A stretch of DNA of 7,000 bases, from positions 1 through 7,000 of the forward strand of contig NZ_FQXM01000054.1 of NCBI RefSeq assembly GCF_900129965.1. Reading direction: 5' to 3'. Shown here one piece after another: positions 1 through 5,945 of the stretch (positions are counted from its first letter, which is position 1; each line of letters starts with the position of its first letter). Under the pieces are notes generated by a model that searched no databases, was not told the origin of the DNA, and worked only from the letters and a program-made list of their open reading frames with translations. The position numbers and the translations under genes were made by a program. Source of the stretch: Clostridium grantii DSM 8605 (GTDB taxonomy: Bacteria; Bacillota; Clostridia; Clostridiales; Clostridiaceae).

Positions 1-83
1 TATGATGGAGTTAGATATGGATATAGAACTAAAGAATTTGATGATGTATATGATATGATGATAAAAAGCAGAACAGAAGCTTT
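1..83 (+). repeat. Left copy of a direct repeat (gatA internal segment), identical to 6918-7000
   Basis: Base-by-base reading shows 83 of 83 identity with the last 83 bases of the window, at an offset of 6917 bp. The copy begins at the window edge, so its true 5' limit is unseen. On the right the match can be followed only to the end of the window. GatA-like codons continue to about base 103 before kinase sequence begins. No transposase or terminal inverted repeats flank it. Confidence 0.95.
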
Positions 84-657
84 TGGTAAAGAAGTTAAAA
101 GAAGTCATATACAAACACTGATAGCCATGAATGAGAAATCAAATAATGCTTGTAGTAAAGAGTTAAGTGAATATATTGAGCAAGTGAGCCGAGAGGATAT
201 ATGGAAAGAATTGTTAAAGTTAGATAATAAAATAATAATGGCTTTTTTGTATAGCAAGTATTCTACAGCAAAAGAAAATCATATTCATATGGAGGTAGAA
301 ATCAATAACATTTCATTAGAATCATATCATGAGACTTATCAATTGGTGGAGATATATGGTATATTAATCGATAATGCTATGGAGGCAACTGAAAATTATA
401 TTGGAAAGAAAGAAATCAAAATATTTTTAAGTAGGAAGGAAGATAGAAACTACATAAAGATTGTTAATCCATCTGAATATATTTCAACAAAGGAAATAAA
501 TAATTTTTTTAATAAGGGATTTTCTACAAAAGCTAATAATAAAAGAGGAATTGGATTGTACAAGCTTAAACAATTACTTAATTCAAATAAAGGGACCATA
601 ACATTTTTTTATGATACCTTATCTAAATCTGTAGTGGTAGAAGTTATACATATTTAA
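1..657 (+). CDS. Chimeric frame: internal GatA fragment joined in frame to the C-terminal half of an AgrC-like histidine kinase; 5' end outside window
   Basis: The frame is open from base 1 to the TAA at 655-657. The first ~34 codons are GatA (residues 325 to about 358): the first 83 bases equal bases 6918-7000 inside the gatA of this window. From about 100-106 the protein becomes a GHKL kinase. SHIQTLIAM looks like the residues just after the phospho-acceptor His of an AgrC-type H-box. It is followed by a linker, an N-box (DNAMEA, Asn codon 373-375), an F-box-like FFNKGFSTK (505-531) and a G-box RGIGLYKLKQLL (from 544). The ATP-binding domain therefore looks complete, while the membrane sensor and the His are absent. 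AgrC kinases are about 430 residues; only about 184 remain here. An ATG at 55 lies inside the GatA part and has no convincing ribosome binding site, so I do not take it as a native start. The gene converges on agrD and overlaps it by 4 bp. The intact agrC probably lies in another copy of the repeat unit. Confidence 0.75.
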   Translation, partial: YDGVRYGYRTKEFDDVYDMMIKSRTEAFGKEVKRSHIQTLIAMNEKSNNACSKELSEYIEQVSREDIWKELLKLDNKIIMAFLYSKYSTAKENHIHMEVEINNISLESYHETYQLVEIYGILIDNAMEATENYIGKKEIKIFLSRKEDRNYIKIVNPSEYISTKEINNFFNKGFSTKANNKRGIGLYKLKQLLNSNKGTITFFYDTLSKSVVVEVIHI

Positions 658-791
658 TTTTTAAGAGATTCTGGTATTTCAGTTTCACCCCATAAAAAAG
701 TTGATTGTTGACTTATTGCAATAACGGGAGATAAAACTAGTAGAAAACTACAAATATATTTTCCTATTTTTTGATTGAAAATGGTTTGCAT
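654..791 (-). CDS. agrD: AgrD-like autoinducing peptide precursor (45 aa) with a Ser-based core
   Basis: This short gene lies directly downstream of agrB on the same strand, 60 bp after it. It has a good ribosome binding site (AAAGGGGTG, complement of 799-807) before ATG at 791-789, and a TAA stop at 656-654. The 45-residue product has AgrD layout. It starts with a hydrophobic, amphipathic leader (about residues 4-27). The predicted core STFLW is residues 30-34, and the acidic tail GETEIPESLKN is 35-45, matching the E-x-E-x-P-x-x-L pattern that AgrB recognises (compare DEVEVPKEL in Staphylococcus aureus). The first ring residue would be Ser30 rather than the usual Cys, predicting a five-residue lactone. 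The only Cys (residue 14) is in the leader. Its stop overlaps the stop of the convergent kinase fragment. The identification rests on layout and position and has not been tested by search. Confidence 0.8.
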   Translation of the reverse strand: MQTIFNQKIGKYICSFLLVLSPVIAISQQSTFLWGETEIPESLKN

Positions 792-845
792 TAATAATCA
801 CCCCTTTCATAAATAATAATTGAATAGATTGTAATATGATAATCC

Positions 846-876
846 AAAGACCTATGCTATAAGCGGGGTCTTTTTT
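846..876 (+). terminator. Probable rho-independent terminator for rightward transcription, overlapping the 3' end of agrB
   Basis: AAAGACC (846-852) pairs with GGTCTTT (867-873), with a possible inner GCT/AGC pair, and six T follow on the plus strand (871-876). This would stop transcripts from the convergent kinase frame before they run into agrB as antisense. The agrB stop codon (complement of 852-854) sits in the left part of the hairpin. On the minus strand only three T follow, so it should not separate agrB from agrD strongly. Confidence 0.5.
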
Positions 877-1343
877 AATGTGTATATATAATAGTAGAGA
901 AGAACTAAGCAGAGTGCTAATAATTTACATATTTTTTTATCTGTTTTACGAATTGCTTCACGTTGTTTACAGGCAATAGGAGTTAAGCAAATTAAAATAA
1001 TACTAAAAATTATTACAAGAAGCAACATTGTGATGTTAGATACTTGTAAGTAATATAATTCTAGTAATGATATGTAATAAAACAGAGAGAATAGAAAGCA
1101 TGTCCAATAATGTTTAAGGTGAAAGCCTCCAGAAATTACTCTTAAAACTGTTGATAAAATAAACGCAAATATGAATTCTTTTAAATTTCCAAGAAATAAA
1201 AATATAACTAGAAGTAAAATTAATTTGGTGAAATTATTTAAGAGAGCTGTTAAGGAATAAATCATCTGTTCTATTTCTGTTTCTCTATAAAAATGATTCA
1301 CATTTAGTTTGAAAATAATTTTTGAACTTATTCTTTTTATCAT
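852..1343 (-). CDS. agrB: AgrB, membrane cysteine endopeptidase that processes and cyclises AgrD
   Basis: AgrB cuts the C-terminal tail of AgrD and joins the ring of the autoinducing peptide at the membrane. The product is 163 aa, somewhat shorter than the ~190 aa of S. aureus AgrB. It shows the family signature R-x-x-x-G-G-x-H with Cys seven residues after the His: Arg68, Gly72-Gly73, His75 and Cys82, matching the His77/Cys84 pair of S. aureus. Four or more hydrophobic segments follow the amphipathic N-terminus (about 38-53, 55-69, 82-100 and 103-122, with another at about 138-155), and a basic stretch KQREAIRKTDKK lies between the last two. I chose ATG at 1343-1341 because AGGTGG (complement of 1349-1354) sits five bases upstream; the GTG at 1352 lies inside that site. 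agrD follows 60 bp downstream. No agrA is in the window. Confidence 0.9.
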   Translation of the reverse strand: MIKRISSKIIFKLNVNHFYRETEIEQMIYSLTALLNNFTKLILLLVIFLFLGNLKEFIFAFILSTVLRVISGGFHLKHYWTCFLFSLFYYISLLELYYLQVSNITMLLLVIIFSIILICLTPIACKQREAIRKTDKKICKLLALCLVLLYYYIYTLKKTPLIA

Positions 1344-1374
1344 TTTAACCACCTATAAATAAGATAACACATTC

Positions 1375-1426
1375 ATTCTATGTTTGAATGGCAATTGATT
1401 ATTTGCTATGGATTATTGATTATTTG
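1375..1426 (-). promoter_or_regulatory. Probable agrBD promoter with two direct repeats spaced 21 bp (LytTR-type operator)
   Basis: Two perfect 12-bp copies, CAAATAATCAAT on the minus strand (complements of 1415-1426 and 1394-1405), start exactly 21 bp apart. Two boxes in phase on one helix face at about this distance are typical of LytTR response regulators such as AgrA. A -10-like TAGAAT (complement of 1375-1380) follows the proximal box by 13 bp. The box therefore covers the -35 position, where no good -35 hexamer is visible, as expected for an activator-dependent promoter. The repeat identity and spacing are seen directly; the regulator is inferred from the agr context. Confidence 0.5.
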
Positions 1427-1440
1427 GATGATGAAAAATT

Positions 1441-1473
1441 GAATAATCAATAGATTAATACGAATAAGCATAA
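1441..1473 (+). repeat. Second pair of related boxes, opposite orientation, again 21 bp apart
   Basis: GAATAATCAATA (1441-1452) and GAATAAGCATAA (1462-1473) match at 9 of 12 positions and start 21 bp apart. The first contains AATAATCAAT (1442-1451), the exact reverse complement of 1415-1424, so the two pairs point away from each other. A looser relative, GATTATCAAAT, starts at 1480. Oriented toward the protease gene, this pair could serve the rightward promoter, or reflect one regulator controlling both directions. Confidence 0.4.
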
Positions 1474-1524
1474 TGTATAGATTATCAAATCATTTTGGAT
1501 TACTATTTATATGTAAACAATAAG

Positions 1525-1555
1525 TTGACAGCTGGTATTTATAAATCGATTTAAT
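1525..1555 (+). promoter_or_regulatory. Possible promoter for the protease gene
   Basis: A perfect -35 TTGACA (1525-1530) is followed by TTTAAT (1550-1555) as the best -10 at a usable distance; the spacer of 19 bp is long. Transcription would start near 1562 and leave a leader of about 28 bases that carries the ribosome binding site GAGGAGGTG (1577-1585). The long spacer would fit help from the nearby repeats. Confidence 0.35.
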
Positions 1556-1590
1556 AGGATTGAAAAATTTAGAGGTGAGGAGGTGAAGTG

Positions 1591-2661
1591 ATGAGGAAGA
1601 TATTAAATATTATTGCATGTTCTATTGTAACATTAACTATATTGGTATCAATGTTTCCCATTAAGGTTTCTCATGCAAAAACTCAATCAAAGAGGAAAAT
1701 AGTTGTATTTGAGGAGAGTGTTGATAAGGTTAAGAAGAATAATATCATTAAGAAACATGGAGCAACAAAGATTAAGGATATTAAAGCCATCAATGCAATA
1801 GTAGTAAACGTAAGTGATGTTGATAATTTTGAATCTGAGGAAAGTGTTCGATATGTTGAAGATGATGTTATTGTATCCATAGATGATGCTATTGTATACA
1901 TATCTGGTAAAGTAAATGACAGTGATATAACGAGTAAAACAAAGAAAAAAGATGACACTACTCCGGAGGAGCAAGAAGAAGTCATTCCTTGGGGTATTAA
2001 ATATGTTGGAGCACCTGAAATGTGGGAAATAACTCGAGGGGAAGGCATTAAAGTGGCAGTGATTGATACTGGTATAGATGTGAATCATCCTGATTTGGGT
2101 GATAATATCAAAGGTGGTATTAATACTATTATTAATGATAATACATATAATGATAATAATGGACATGGAACTCATGTGGCAGGGATTATCGGCGCTACAG
2201 ATAATGACATTGGAGTTGTAGGTGTTGCTCCAGAAGTTGATTTATATTCAGTGAAAGCTCTAGATTCTTATGGTGATGGATATGTATCAGATATTATCTA
2301 TGGAATTAATTGGTGTATAATAAATGACATTGATATTATAAATATGAGTTTTGGTATCAATGAAAATTTAATCGCTCTTCATGATGTAGTTAAATTGGCT
2401 AGCGAAAATGGCATTATTATGATTGCATCTTCAGGAAATAATTATGGTGGTTATTCTCAATATCCAGCAGTTTTTGAAGAAGTTGTTGCTGTAGGAGCAA
2501 TTGATTATAGCGGTAATATTTTAGGATTTAGTGCAATAAATGGTGTAGATGTTTGGGCGCCAGGATATAATATACTCTCTACATAGCCCAATAATCAATA
2601 TACAGAGTGCAGTGGTACATCAATGGCAGCTCCTCACTATTTGAGATTTATATTGAATTAA
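1591..2661 (+). pseudogene. Secreted subtilisin-like serine protease (S8), broken by an in-frame TAG before the catalytic Ser and truncated after it
   Basis: Residues are counted from the GTG at 1588. The better start is ATG 1591, seven bases after AGGAGG (1578-1583). An N-terminal signal peptide ends near residue 30 (SHA). An inhibitor-like prodomain (about 36-98) and an acidic/lysine-rich linker lead to VIPWGIKYVGAP, the usual start of a mature subtilisin. Catalytic Asp160 (VIDTGID), His193 (NGHGTHVAG) and the oxyanion Asn284 (SSGNN) are all in place. The frame then stops at TAG 2584-2586. Beyond it, in the same frame, GTSMAAPH (2614-2637) still encodes the catalytic Ser (TCA 2620-2622). 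The reading then leaves the family (YLRFILN) and stops at 2659-2661, where VAG and a final helical segment would be expected. Two lesions, the stop and the lost C-terminus, argue for a decayed gene. Near agr it may once have been a quorum-regulated exoprotease, or may have acted on the peptide leader; neither can be shown here. Confidence 0.85.
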
Positions 2662-2668
2662 ATGTAAT
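2641..2668 (+). promoter_or_regulatory. Possible promoter for the secreted protein gene
   Basis: TTGAGA (2641-2646) and TGTAAT (2663-2668) are 16 bp apart, and a transcript starting near 2675 would carry about 40 bases of leader with GGAGG at 2704-2708. It overlaps the remains of the protease gene, so it would keep the downstream genes expressed independently of it. The match is moderate and found by eye in AT-rich DNA. Confidence 0.3.
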
Positions 2669-2715
2669 CACATGTTAGAAATTGCATAAACCAAAATTAG
2701 AATGGAGGAATAGAA

Positions 2716-3348
2716 ATGAAAATTATTAAGAAAGCTTTTTCGATAGTTTTAGTATTAATGTTATTATTTAGCTTAGGGGTATCAGCTAATGCAGCTGAAA
2801 AAAAAGAGGACAAGTACGTATCAGCAGGGCAGATTAAAAAAGAGATTGAAACATTATATAAAAAATACAATACTCAATGTGATATAATCGAATTTAATCA
2901 GAATGTTAAATATACAGGAGATGAAGTTGATTTAGAACTTCAAAAACTTGAAGAATCTCTTGCAAGCTATGAGTATTTCATTGATGCTGGAGAAGCTGAT
3001 GCTAAGGAAAGCATGATAAATTGGGTGTATACAAAGACTTATACTACATATGCTAATATTAGTAATGGAGCTCTTGGAAATGCAACAATTGAATTAAAAT
3101 GTAGTGGGACAATTTATGATGGAACAAGCACTTTTACGGATATATCAAATATATCAACAAGACAATATGGTTCAGCATTTAATTTTGTGAGTTGGAATCA
3201 ATATAAATCTGGATATAATTATTTAGAGAATAAGAAAAAAGCAGATGTATGGGCAGAAGGCACATTAGTAACTGAAGCGTATATTCTTGGACAAAAAATT
3301 CGTACTACACTAAATCATGGAATCGGCATGATAATTCAGGCGGGTTAG
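2716..3348 (+). CDS. Secreted protein of unknown function (210 aa)
   Basis: GGAGG (2704-2708) precedes the ATG by seven bases. The N-terminus is a clear Sec signal peptide: a KIIKK basic start, a hydrophobic run (about 7-23) and an AxA site ending near residue 26. The mature part of about 183 aa begins charged and probably helical (about 28-95: GQIKKEIETLYKKYN, LQKLEESLASYEYF). It then turns into a Thr/Ser/Gly-rich, strand-like half from about 104 to the end, with many Tyr and Asn and the C-terminus GIGMIIQAG. There are two Cys, 55 and 129, which could form a disulfide outside the cell. There is no LPxTG anchor and no lipobox. I do not recognise the family. The next gene follows at 12 bp and its ribosome binding site overlaps this stop codon, so the two are probably translationally coupled. 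A secreted antimicrobial or effector is possible but unproven. Confidence 0.8.
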   Translation: MKIIKKAFSIVLVLMLLFSLGVSANAAEKKEDKYVSAGQIKKEIETLYKKYNTQCDIIEFNQNVKYTGDEVDLELQKLEESLASYEYFIDAGEADAKESMINWVYTKTYTTYANISNGALGNATIELKCSGTIYDGTSTFTDISNISTRQYGSAFNFVSWNQYKSGYNYLENKKKADVWAEGTLVTEAYILGQKIRTTLNHGIGMIIQAG

Positions 3349-3360
3349 GAGATTATTGAG

Positions 3361-3726
3361 ATGAATTACATTAGTGTATTAATTAATTGTATTATCGGCT
3401 TGCTGATGTTAGGTGGTATTGTGTTGCAATATAATCTTGGAAAAAAAGGAGCGCGATGGACTGGATTAGTATTACCTAGTATTCTATTTATATTCTCAAT
3501 GATTATAATTGGGAATATCATATATAATGACATAACAATATATGGTAATATATCTGCAGAAATATTACAAACATATAAATACTCAGGTGATAGCAGTCCC
3601 AATATTCAAGAATATACAGTTATTAAAGAACTTCTACGATATGGAGTTGTTAGTATTATTTTAAATTTACCAACATGCGTTTATTTATCCATTTATCTAA
3701 TCTCAAAAAGAATACACCAGAGCTAA
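3361..3726 (+). CDS. Small integral membrane protein of unknown function (121 aa)
   Basis: Three hydrophobic segments are visible, at about residues 4-23, 34-54 and 92-114. A positively charged loop (LGKKGARW) lies between the first two, and a polar loop of about 37 residues (55-91) between the second and third. The positive-inside rule puts the KKGAR loop in the cytoplasm, so the long loop would face outside. AGGAG (3347-3351) overlaps the stop codon of the upstream gene and sits nine bases before ATG, implying coupled expression. A secreted protein followed at once by a tiny membrane protein resembles toxin/immunity or export-partner pairs, but I recognise no family and make no functional call. 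The run ends at the terminator at 3792-3826. Confidence 0.7.
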   Translation: MNYISVLINCIIGLLMLGGIVLQYNLGKKGARWTGLVLPSILFIFSMIIIGNIIYNDITIYGNISAEILQTYKYSGDSSPNIQEYTVIKELLRYGVVSIILNLPTCVYLSIYLISKRIHQS

Positions 3727-3791
3727 TTATTTTCAACTTTAATGATATTAATGTTTGTGATTAATTTTGAATATTTTTTGATACAATAATG

Positions 3792-3826
3792 AATAAGCTA
3801 TCTTCTTTTGGAAATAGCTTATTTTT
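3792..3826 (+). terminator. Rho-independent terminator after the secreted/membrane protein pair
   Basis: AATAAGCTAT (3792-3801) and ATAGCTTATT (3814-3823) form a perfect 10-bp stem with a 12-base loop, and the T run extends to 3826. It closes the accessory transcript before the promoter of the amidation operon. Between 3727 and the promoter at 3908 I see no gene, only AT-rich spacer around this hairpin. Confidence 0.8.
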
Positions 3827-3907
3827 ATCAAAATAAAATAATTTGAATTTTTTCCATGTGAAATAAATAAGAAAATAAAGAAAACCATATTAAATTATCA
3901 AAGAAAT

Positions 3908-3949
3908 TTGAAATTTGCTATTGATTTATTTATAATATGCATATATAAT
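3908..3949 (+). promoter_or_regulatory. Promoter of the T-box/aspS2-gatCA operon
   Basis: TTGAAA (3908-3913) and a consensus TATAAT (3931-3936) are exactly 17 bp apart. An overlapping alternative is TTGATT (3921-3926) with TATAAT (3944-3949), also 17 bp. Either start falls shortly before Stem I of the T-box, leaving almost the whole leader as riboswitch. Confidence 0.75.
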
Positions 3950-3980
3950 AAATATAAATTAATCCTAGATACAAAACCTG

Positions 3981-4244
3981 TGATAAGGAGAGTAACTATT
4001 TGATAAGATTTTAGCGAGCTAAGGGTAGTGTAAGCTTAGTATTAAGTCTTATAGTGAAGAACACCTTGGAGGAGCTAACCGAAATTCTAAAGAAGAGTAG
4101 ACTTAGCCGGTTTTCTACCGTTAAAAAGAATAAGCATAAGTTAAGTTTTTTAACCGTGCTGATATGAGTGAGCGAAAGCTAACTAGGGTGGTACCGCGAA
4201 TATATTCGTCCCTATACAATGTTAAATTGTATAGGGACTTTCTG
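3981..4244 (+). ncRNA. T-box riboswitch with overlapping Glu/Asn specifier (GAAC)
   Basis: The leader has the standard T-box parts in order. Stem I base: AAGG (3985-3988) pairs with CCTT (4064-4067). The 5' side of the specifier loop holds AGTA (3991-3994). ATAAGA (4003-4008) pairs with TCTTAT (4047-4052) above the loop. A distal AGCGAGCT...GGTAGTG element follows. The 3' side of the specifier loop reads GTGAAGAACACC, giving GAA (4059-4061) and AAC (4060-4062) shifted by one base. A Stem II-like AACCG/CGGTT pair (4077-4081 and 4108-4112) and Stem III, GTTAAAAA/TTTTTAAC (4120-4127 and 4147-4154), come next. The T-box core AGGGTGGTACCGCG is 4185-4198. Uncharged tRNA would bind TGGT and hold AGGG (4185-4188) against CCCT (4210-4213), preventing the terminator. 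In C. acetobutylicum the T-box of this operon was shown to bind both tRNA(Asn) and tRNA(Glu) by such a one-base shift. Confidence 0.93.
4208..4242 (+). terminator. T-box regulated terminator hairpin
   Basis: A perfect 13-bp stem (4208-4220 with 4226-4238) encloses the loop GTTAA. The left arm contains the CCCT needed by the antiterminator, so the two folds exclude each other. The T tract after it is short and interrupted (TTTCT), weaker than at the upstream terminator, so some read-through in the off state is possible. Confidence 0.88.
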
Positions 4245-4329
4245 TATTTAAAATTAAAAGTAGAAATTAAAGATATCTTTTGCTGATGCAGAAGTTGAAA
4301 TAAAATAATATAAAATGGGGGCGTAAATA

Positions 4330-5619
4330 ATGGAAAGAATTTTTGTTAAAGATATAAAAATTGAAGAACAAAAAGAAGTACTTGTACAAGGATGGGTTCA
4401 TAGTATTGTTAATTTAGGAAAGATAAACTTTATTAAATTAAGAGATAAAAGTGGAATAATTCAATTGGTAGTGGAAGAAGATAGTATAAAAGGAATTAGA
4501 AATGAAGTGGCTATCGAAGCTATTGGAGCTATAGTTGAAAATCCAAAAGCACCTTCAGGTATTGAAATAAAGGTAAGTGAATTAAAAATATTAGGAGAAG
4601 CATATTATGATGTGCTACCTTTTGAAATCAACAGAGGAAAGTTAAAATCAAAATTAGAAGTTCAATTAGACCATAGAAGTATAAGTTTAAGAAAACCAGA
4701 CCAAAGAGCTATATTTAAAGTTCAAGGGGAAATTGAAGATGGTTTTAGAAGCTTTCTTAAAAGCAAAGGATTTTCTATGATTCATACACCTAAAATAATA
4801 GATTCAGCTACAGAAGGTGGAAGTGAAATGTTTACCGTAGATTTCTATGATAACAGAGCATTTTTAGCTCAAAGTCCACAATTTTACAAACAAATGATGG
4901 TAGGAGCGGGATTTGAAAGAGTTTTTGAAGTAGGGCATGCTTATAGAGCAGAACTTCATAATACTTGGAGACATTTAAGTGAATATGTAAGTCTTGATGT
5001 TGAAATGGGATTTATCAAGGATGAAGAAGAATTAATGAGTTTAGAAGAAGAAATGATTAATTATATATTTAAAGGATTAAGTGATACTTGCAAATCAGAA
5101 CTTGAAATGTACAATATAATTCTTCCAGAAGAAGTTAAAATTCCAAGAATTCCATTGAAAGAAGCTCAAGATATACTTTTAGAAAAGTTCAACAAACAAT
5201 GTCCTCCAGGAAATTTAGATGCTGATGGAGAAAAAATATTTTCTAAATATGTTAAAGAAAAATACGGAAGTGATTTTGTGTTTTTGACAGAATATCCTAT
5301 TTCAAAAAGACCAATGTATGCTATGCCTCATGAAAGTAAAGAGGGAGTTACAAGAAGTTTTGACTTGATTTATAAAGGATTAGAAATAACTACAGGAGGG
5401 CAAAGAATTCATGATTACGAAATGCTTTTAGGTAACATAAGAAAATTTGGATTAGAGCCTGACAACTTTACTTTTTATACTGAAACTTTTAAATATGGAA
5501 TGCCACCACATGGAGGATTTGCTATAGGATTAGAAAGAATAACAATGAAAATTTTAGATCTTGATAATATTAGACAATCTACATTATTACCAAGAGATAT
5601 TAAAAGATTAGTACCATAA
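4330..5619 (+). CDS. aspS: Archaeal-type, probably non-discriminating aspartyl-tRNA synthetase (AspRS2)
   Basis: It charges tRNA with Asp in the cytoplasm; the non-discriminating form also makes Asp-tRNA(Asn), which GatCAB converts to Asn-tRNA(Asn). At 429 aa it has the size of archaeal AspRS, not the ~590 aa of the common bacterial enzyme with its GAD insertion. An N-terminal OB-fold anticodon domain (about 13-95, with GWVHS at 21-25) leads to a class II core. Motif 1 is near 139-156, QSPQFYKQMM is 181-190, motif 2 is about 197-228 (YRAELHNTWRHLSEY), and motif 3 is about 395-422, with GLER ending at Arg403. His24 in GWVHS and Pro75 in the KAPSG region agree with the His/Pro pair linked to relaxed specificity in archaeal AspRS, though I assign that alignment by eye. 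The GGGGGCG before ATG is the ribosome binding site. T-box control and the gatC-gatA neighbours support the amidation role. A second, bacterial AspRS is expected elsewhere in the genome. Confidence 0.93.
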   Translation: MERIFVKDIKIEEQKEVLVQGWVHSIVNLGKINFIKLRDKSGIIQLVVEEDSIKGIRNEVAIEAIGAIVENPKAPSGIEIKVSELKILGEAYYDVLPFEINRGKLKSKLEVQLDHRSISLRKPDQRAIFKVQGEIEDGFRSFLKSKGFSMIHTPKIIDSATEGGSEMFTVDFYDNRAFLAQSPQFYKQMMVGAGFERVFEVGHAYRAELHNTWRHLSEYVSLDVEMGFIKDEEELMSLEEEMINYIFKGLSDTCKSELEMYNIILPEEVKIPRIPLKEAQDILLEKFNKQCPPGNLDADGEKIFSKYVKEKYGSDFVFLTEYPISKRPMYAMPHESKEGVTRSFDLIYKGLEITTGGQRIHDYEMLLGNIRKFGLEPDNFTFYTETFKYGMPPHGGFAIGLERITMKILDLDNIRQSTLLPRDIKRLVP

Positions 5620-5640
5620 TAAGTTGGGGAGGGTTAAACT

Positions 5641-5925
5641 ATGAAAATACAAACAGAACAAGTTCAATATATTGCTAAACTTGCAAAATTAAAATTTGAA
5701 GAAGATGAGATAGAAAAATTAGCTACAGAATTTGAAAATATATTAACTCATTTTGAAGCTATAGATAATGTTAATTTAGATGATATTGATATCAATAAAT
5801 TTGATGAAGTTAATAGAGAGTTTAGAAAAGATAAGATGGAAGTTTTTGAGGATAAGAAAAAATTATTTCAGAATGTAAAATCTATGAGAGATACAAGTAT
5901 TCAAGTGCCTAAAGTGGTTGAATAA
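5641..5925 (+). CDS. gatC: Asp-tRNA(Asn)/Glu-tRNA(Gln) amidotransferase subunit C
   Basis: GatC is the small subunit that wraps around GatA and stabilises it in the GatCAB complex. The 94 aa product is normal in length. It shows the helical N-terminus (VQYIAKLAKLKFEEDEIEKL, about 8-27), the middle ILTHFEAIDNVNLDD region (about 34-48), R62-K-D near the middle, and the family ending VPKVVE. It starts 21 bp after aspS, with a strong GGGGAGGG (5626-5633) seven bases upstream, and gatA follows at 20 bp, so the three are one operon. The usual Pro-rich stretch after the NVNLDD segment is replaced by DINKFDE, a minor deviation. Confidence 0.93.
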   Translation: MKIQTEQVQYIAKLAKLKFEEDEIEKLATEFENILTHFEAIDNVNLDDIDINKFDEVNREFRKDKMEVFEDKKKLFQNVKSMRDTSIQVPKVVE

Positions 5926-5945
5926 AAAAGAAGGGAGGAATAGTG

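Noticed and set aside
1..110. Insertion sequence or phage attachment site at the gatA-agrC junction
   Set aside because: No transposase, integrase, terminal inverted repeats or tRNA end is visible; the repeat is ordinary gatA coding sequence.
55..657. A free-standing 200-aa kinase gene starting at ATG 55
   Set aside because: The first 15 codons are GatA sequence found again at the end of the window, and the frame stays open to base 1, so this ATG is internal to gatA.
1344..1352. GTG at 1352 as the agrB start
   Set aside because: It lies inside the AGGTGG ribosome binding site that correctly precedes ATG 1343.
1394..1473. CRISPR-like array
   Set aside because: Boxes are only about 12 bp, spacing is 9 bp between boxes, orientation changes, and there are no cas genes; regulator boxes explain the pattern better.
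1683..2175. Long open frames on the minus strand within the protease gene
   Set aside because: They are antisense to a clear subtilisin reading frame, have no good ribosome binding site, and their products are low-complexity Ile/Asn/Tyr- or Ser/Thr-rich sequences with no family features.
2584..2586. UAG as a read-through or pyrrolysine codon giving full-length protease
   Set aside because: Even with read-through the protein ends 24 residues later and lacks the segment that should follow GTSMAAPH; no recoding structure is evident.
3366..3602. Open frame on the minus strand within the membrane protein gene
   Set aside because: It is a shadow of the plus-strand gene, which has a strong ribosome binding site and coupling to its upstream neighbour.
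3741..3790. Tiny open frames after the membrane protein gene
   Set aside because: They are under 20 codons, lack a ribosome binding site and run into the terminator hairpin.
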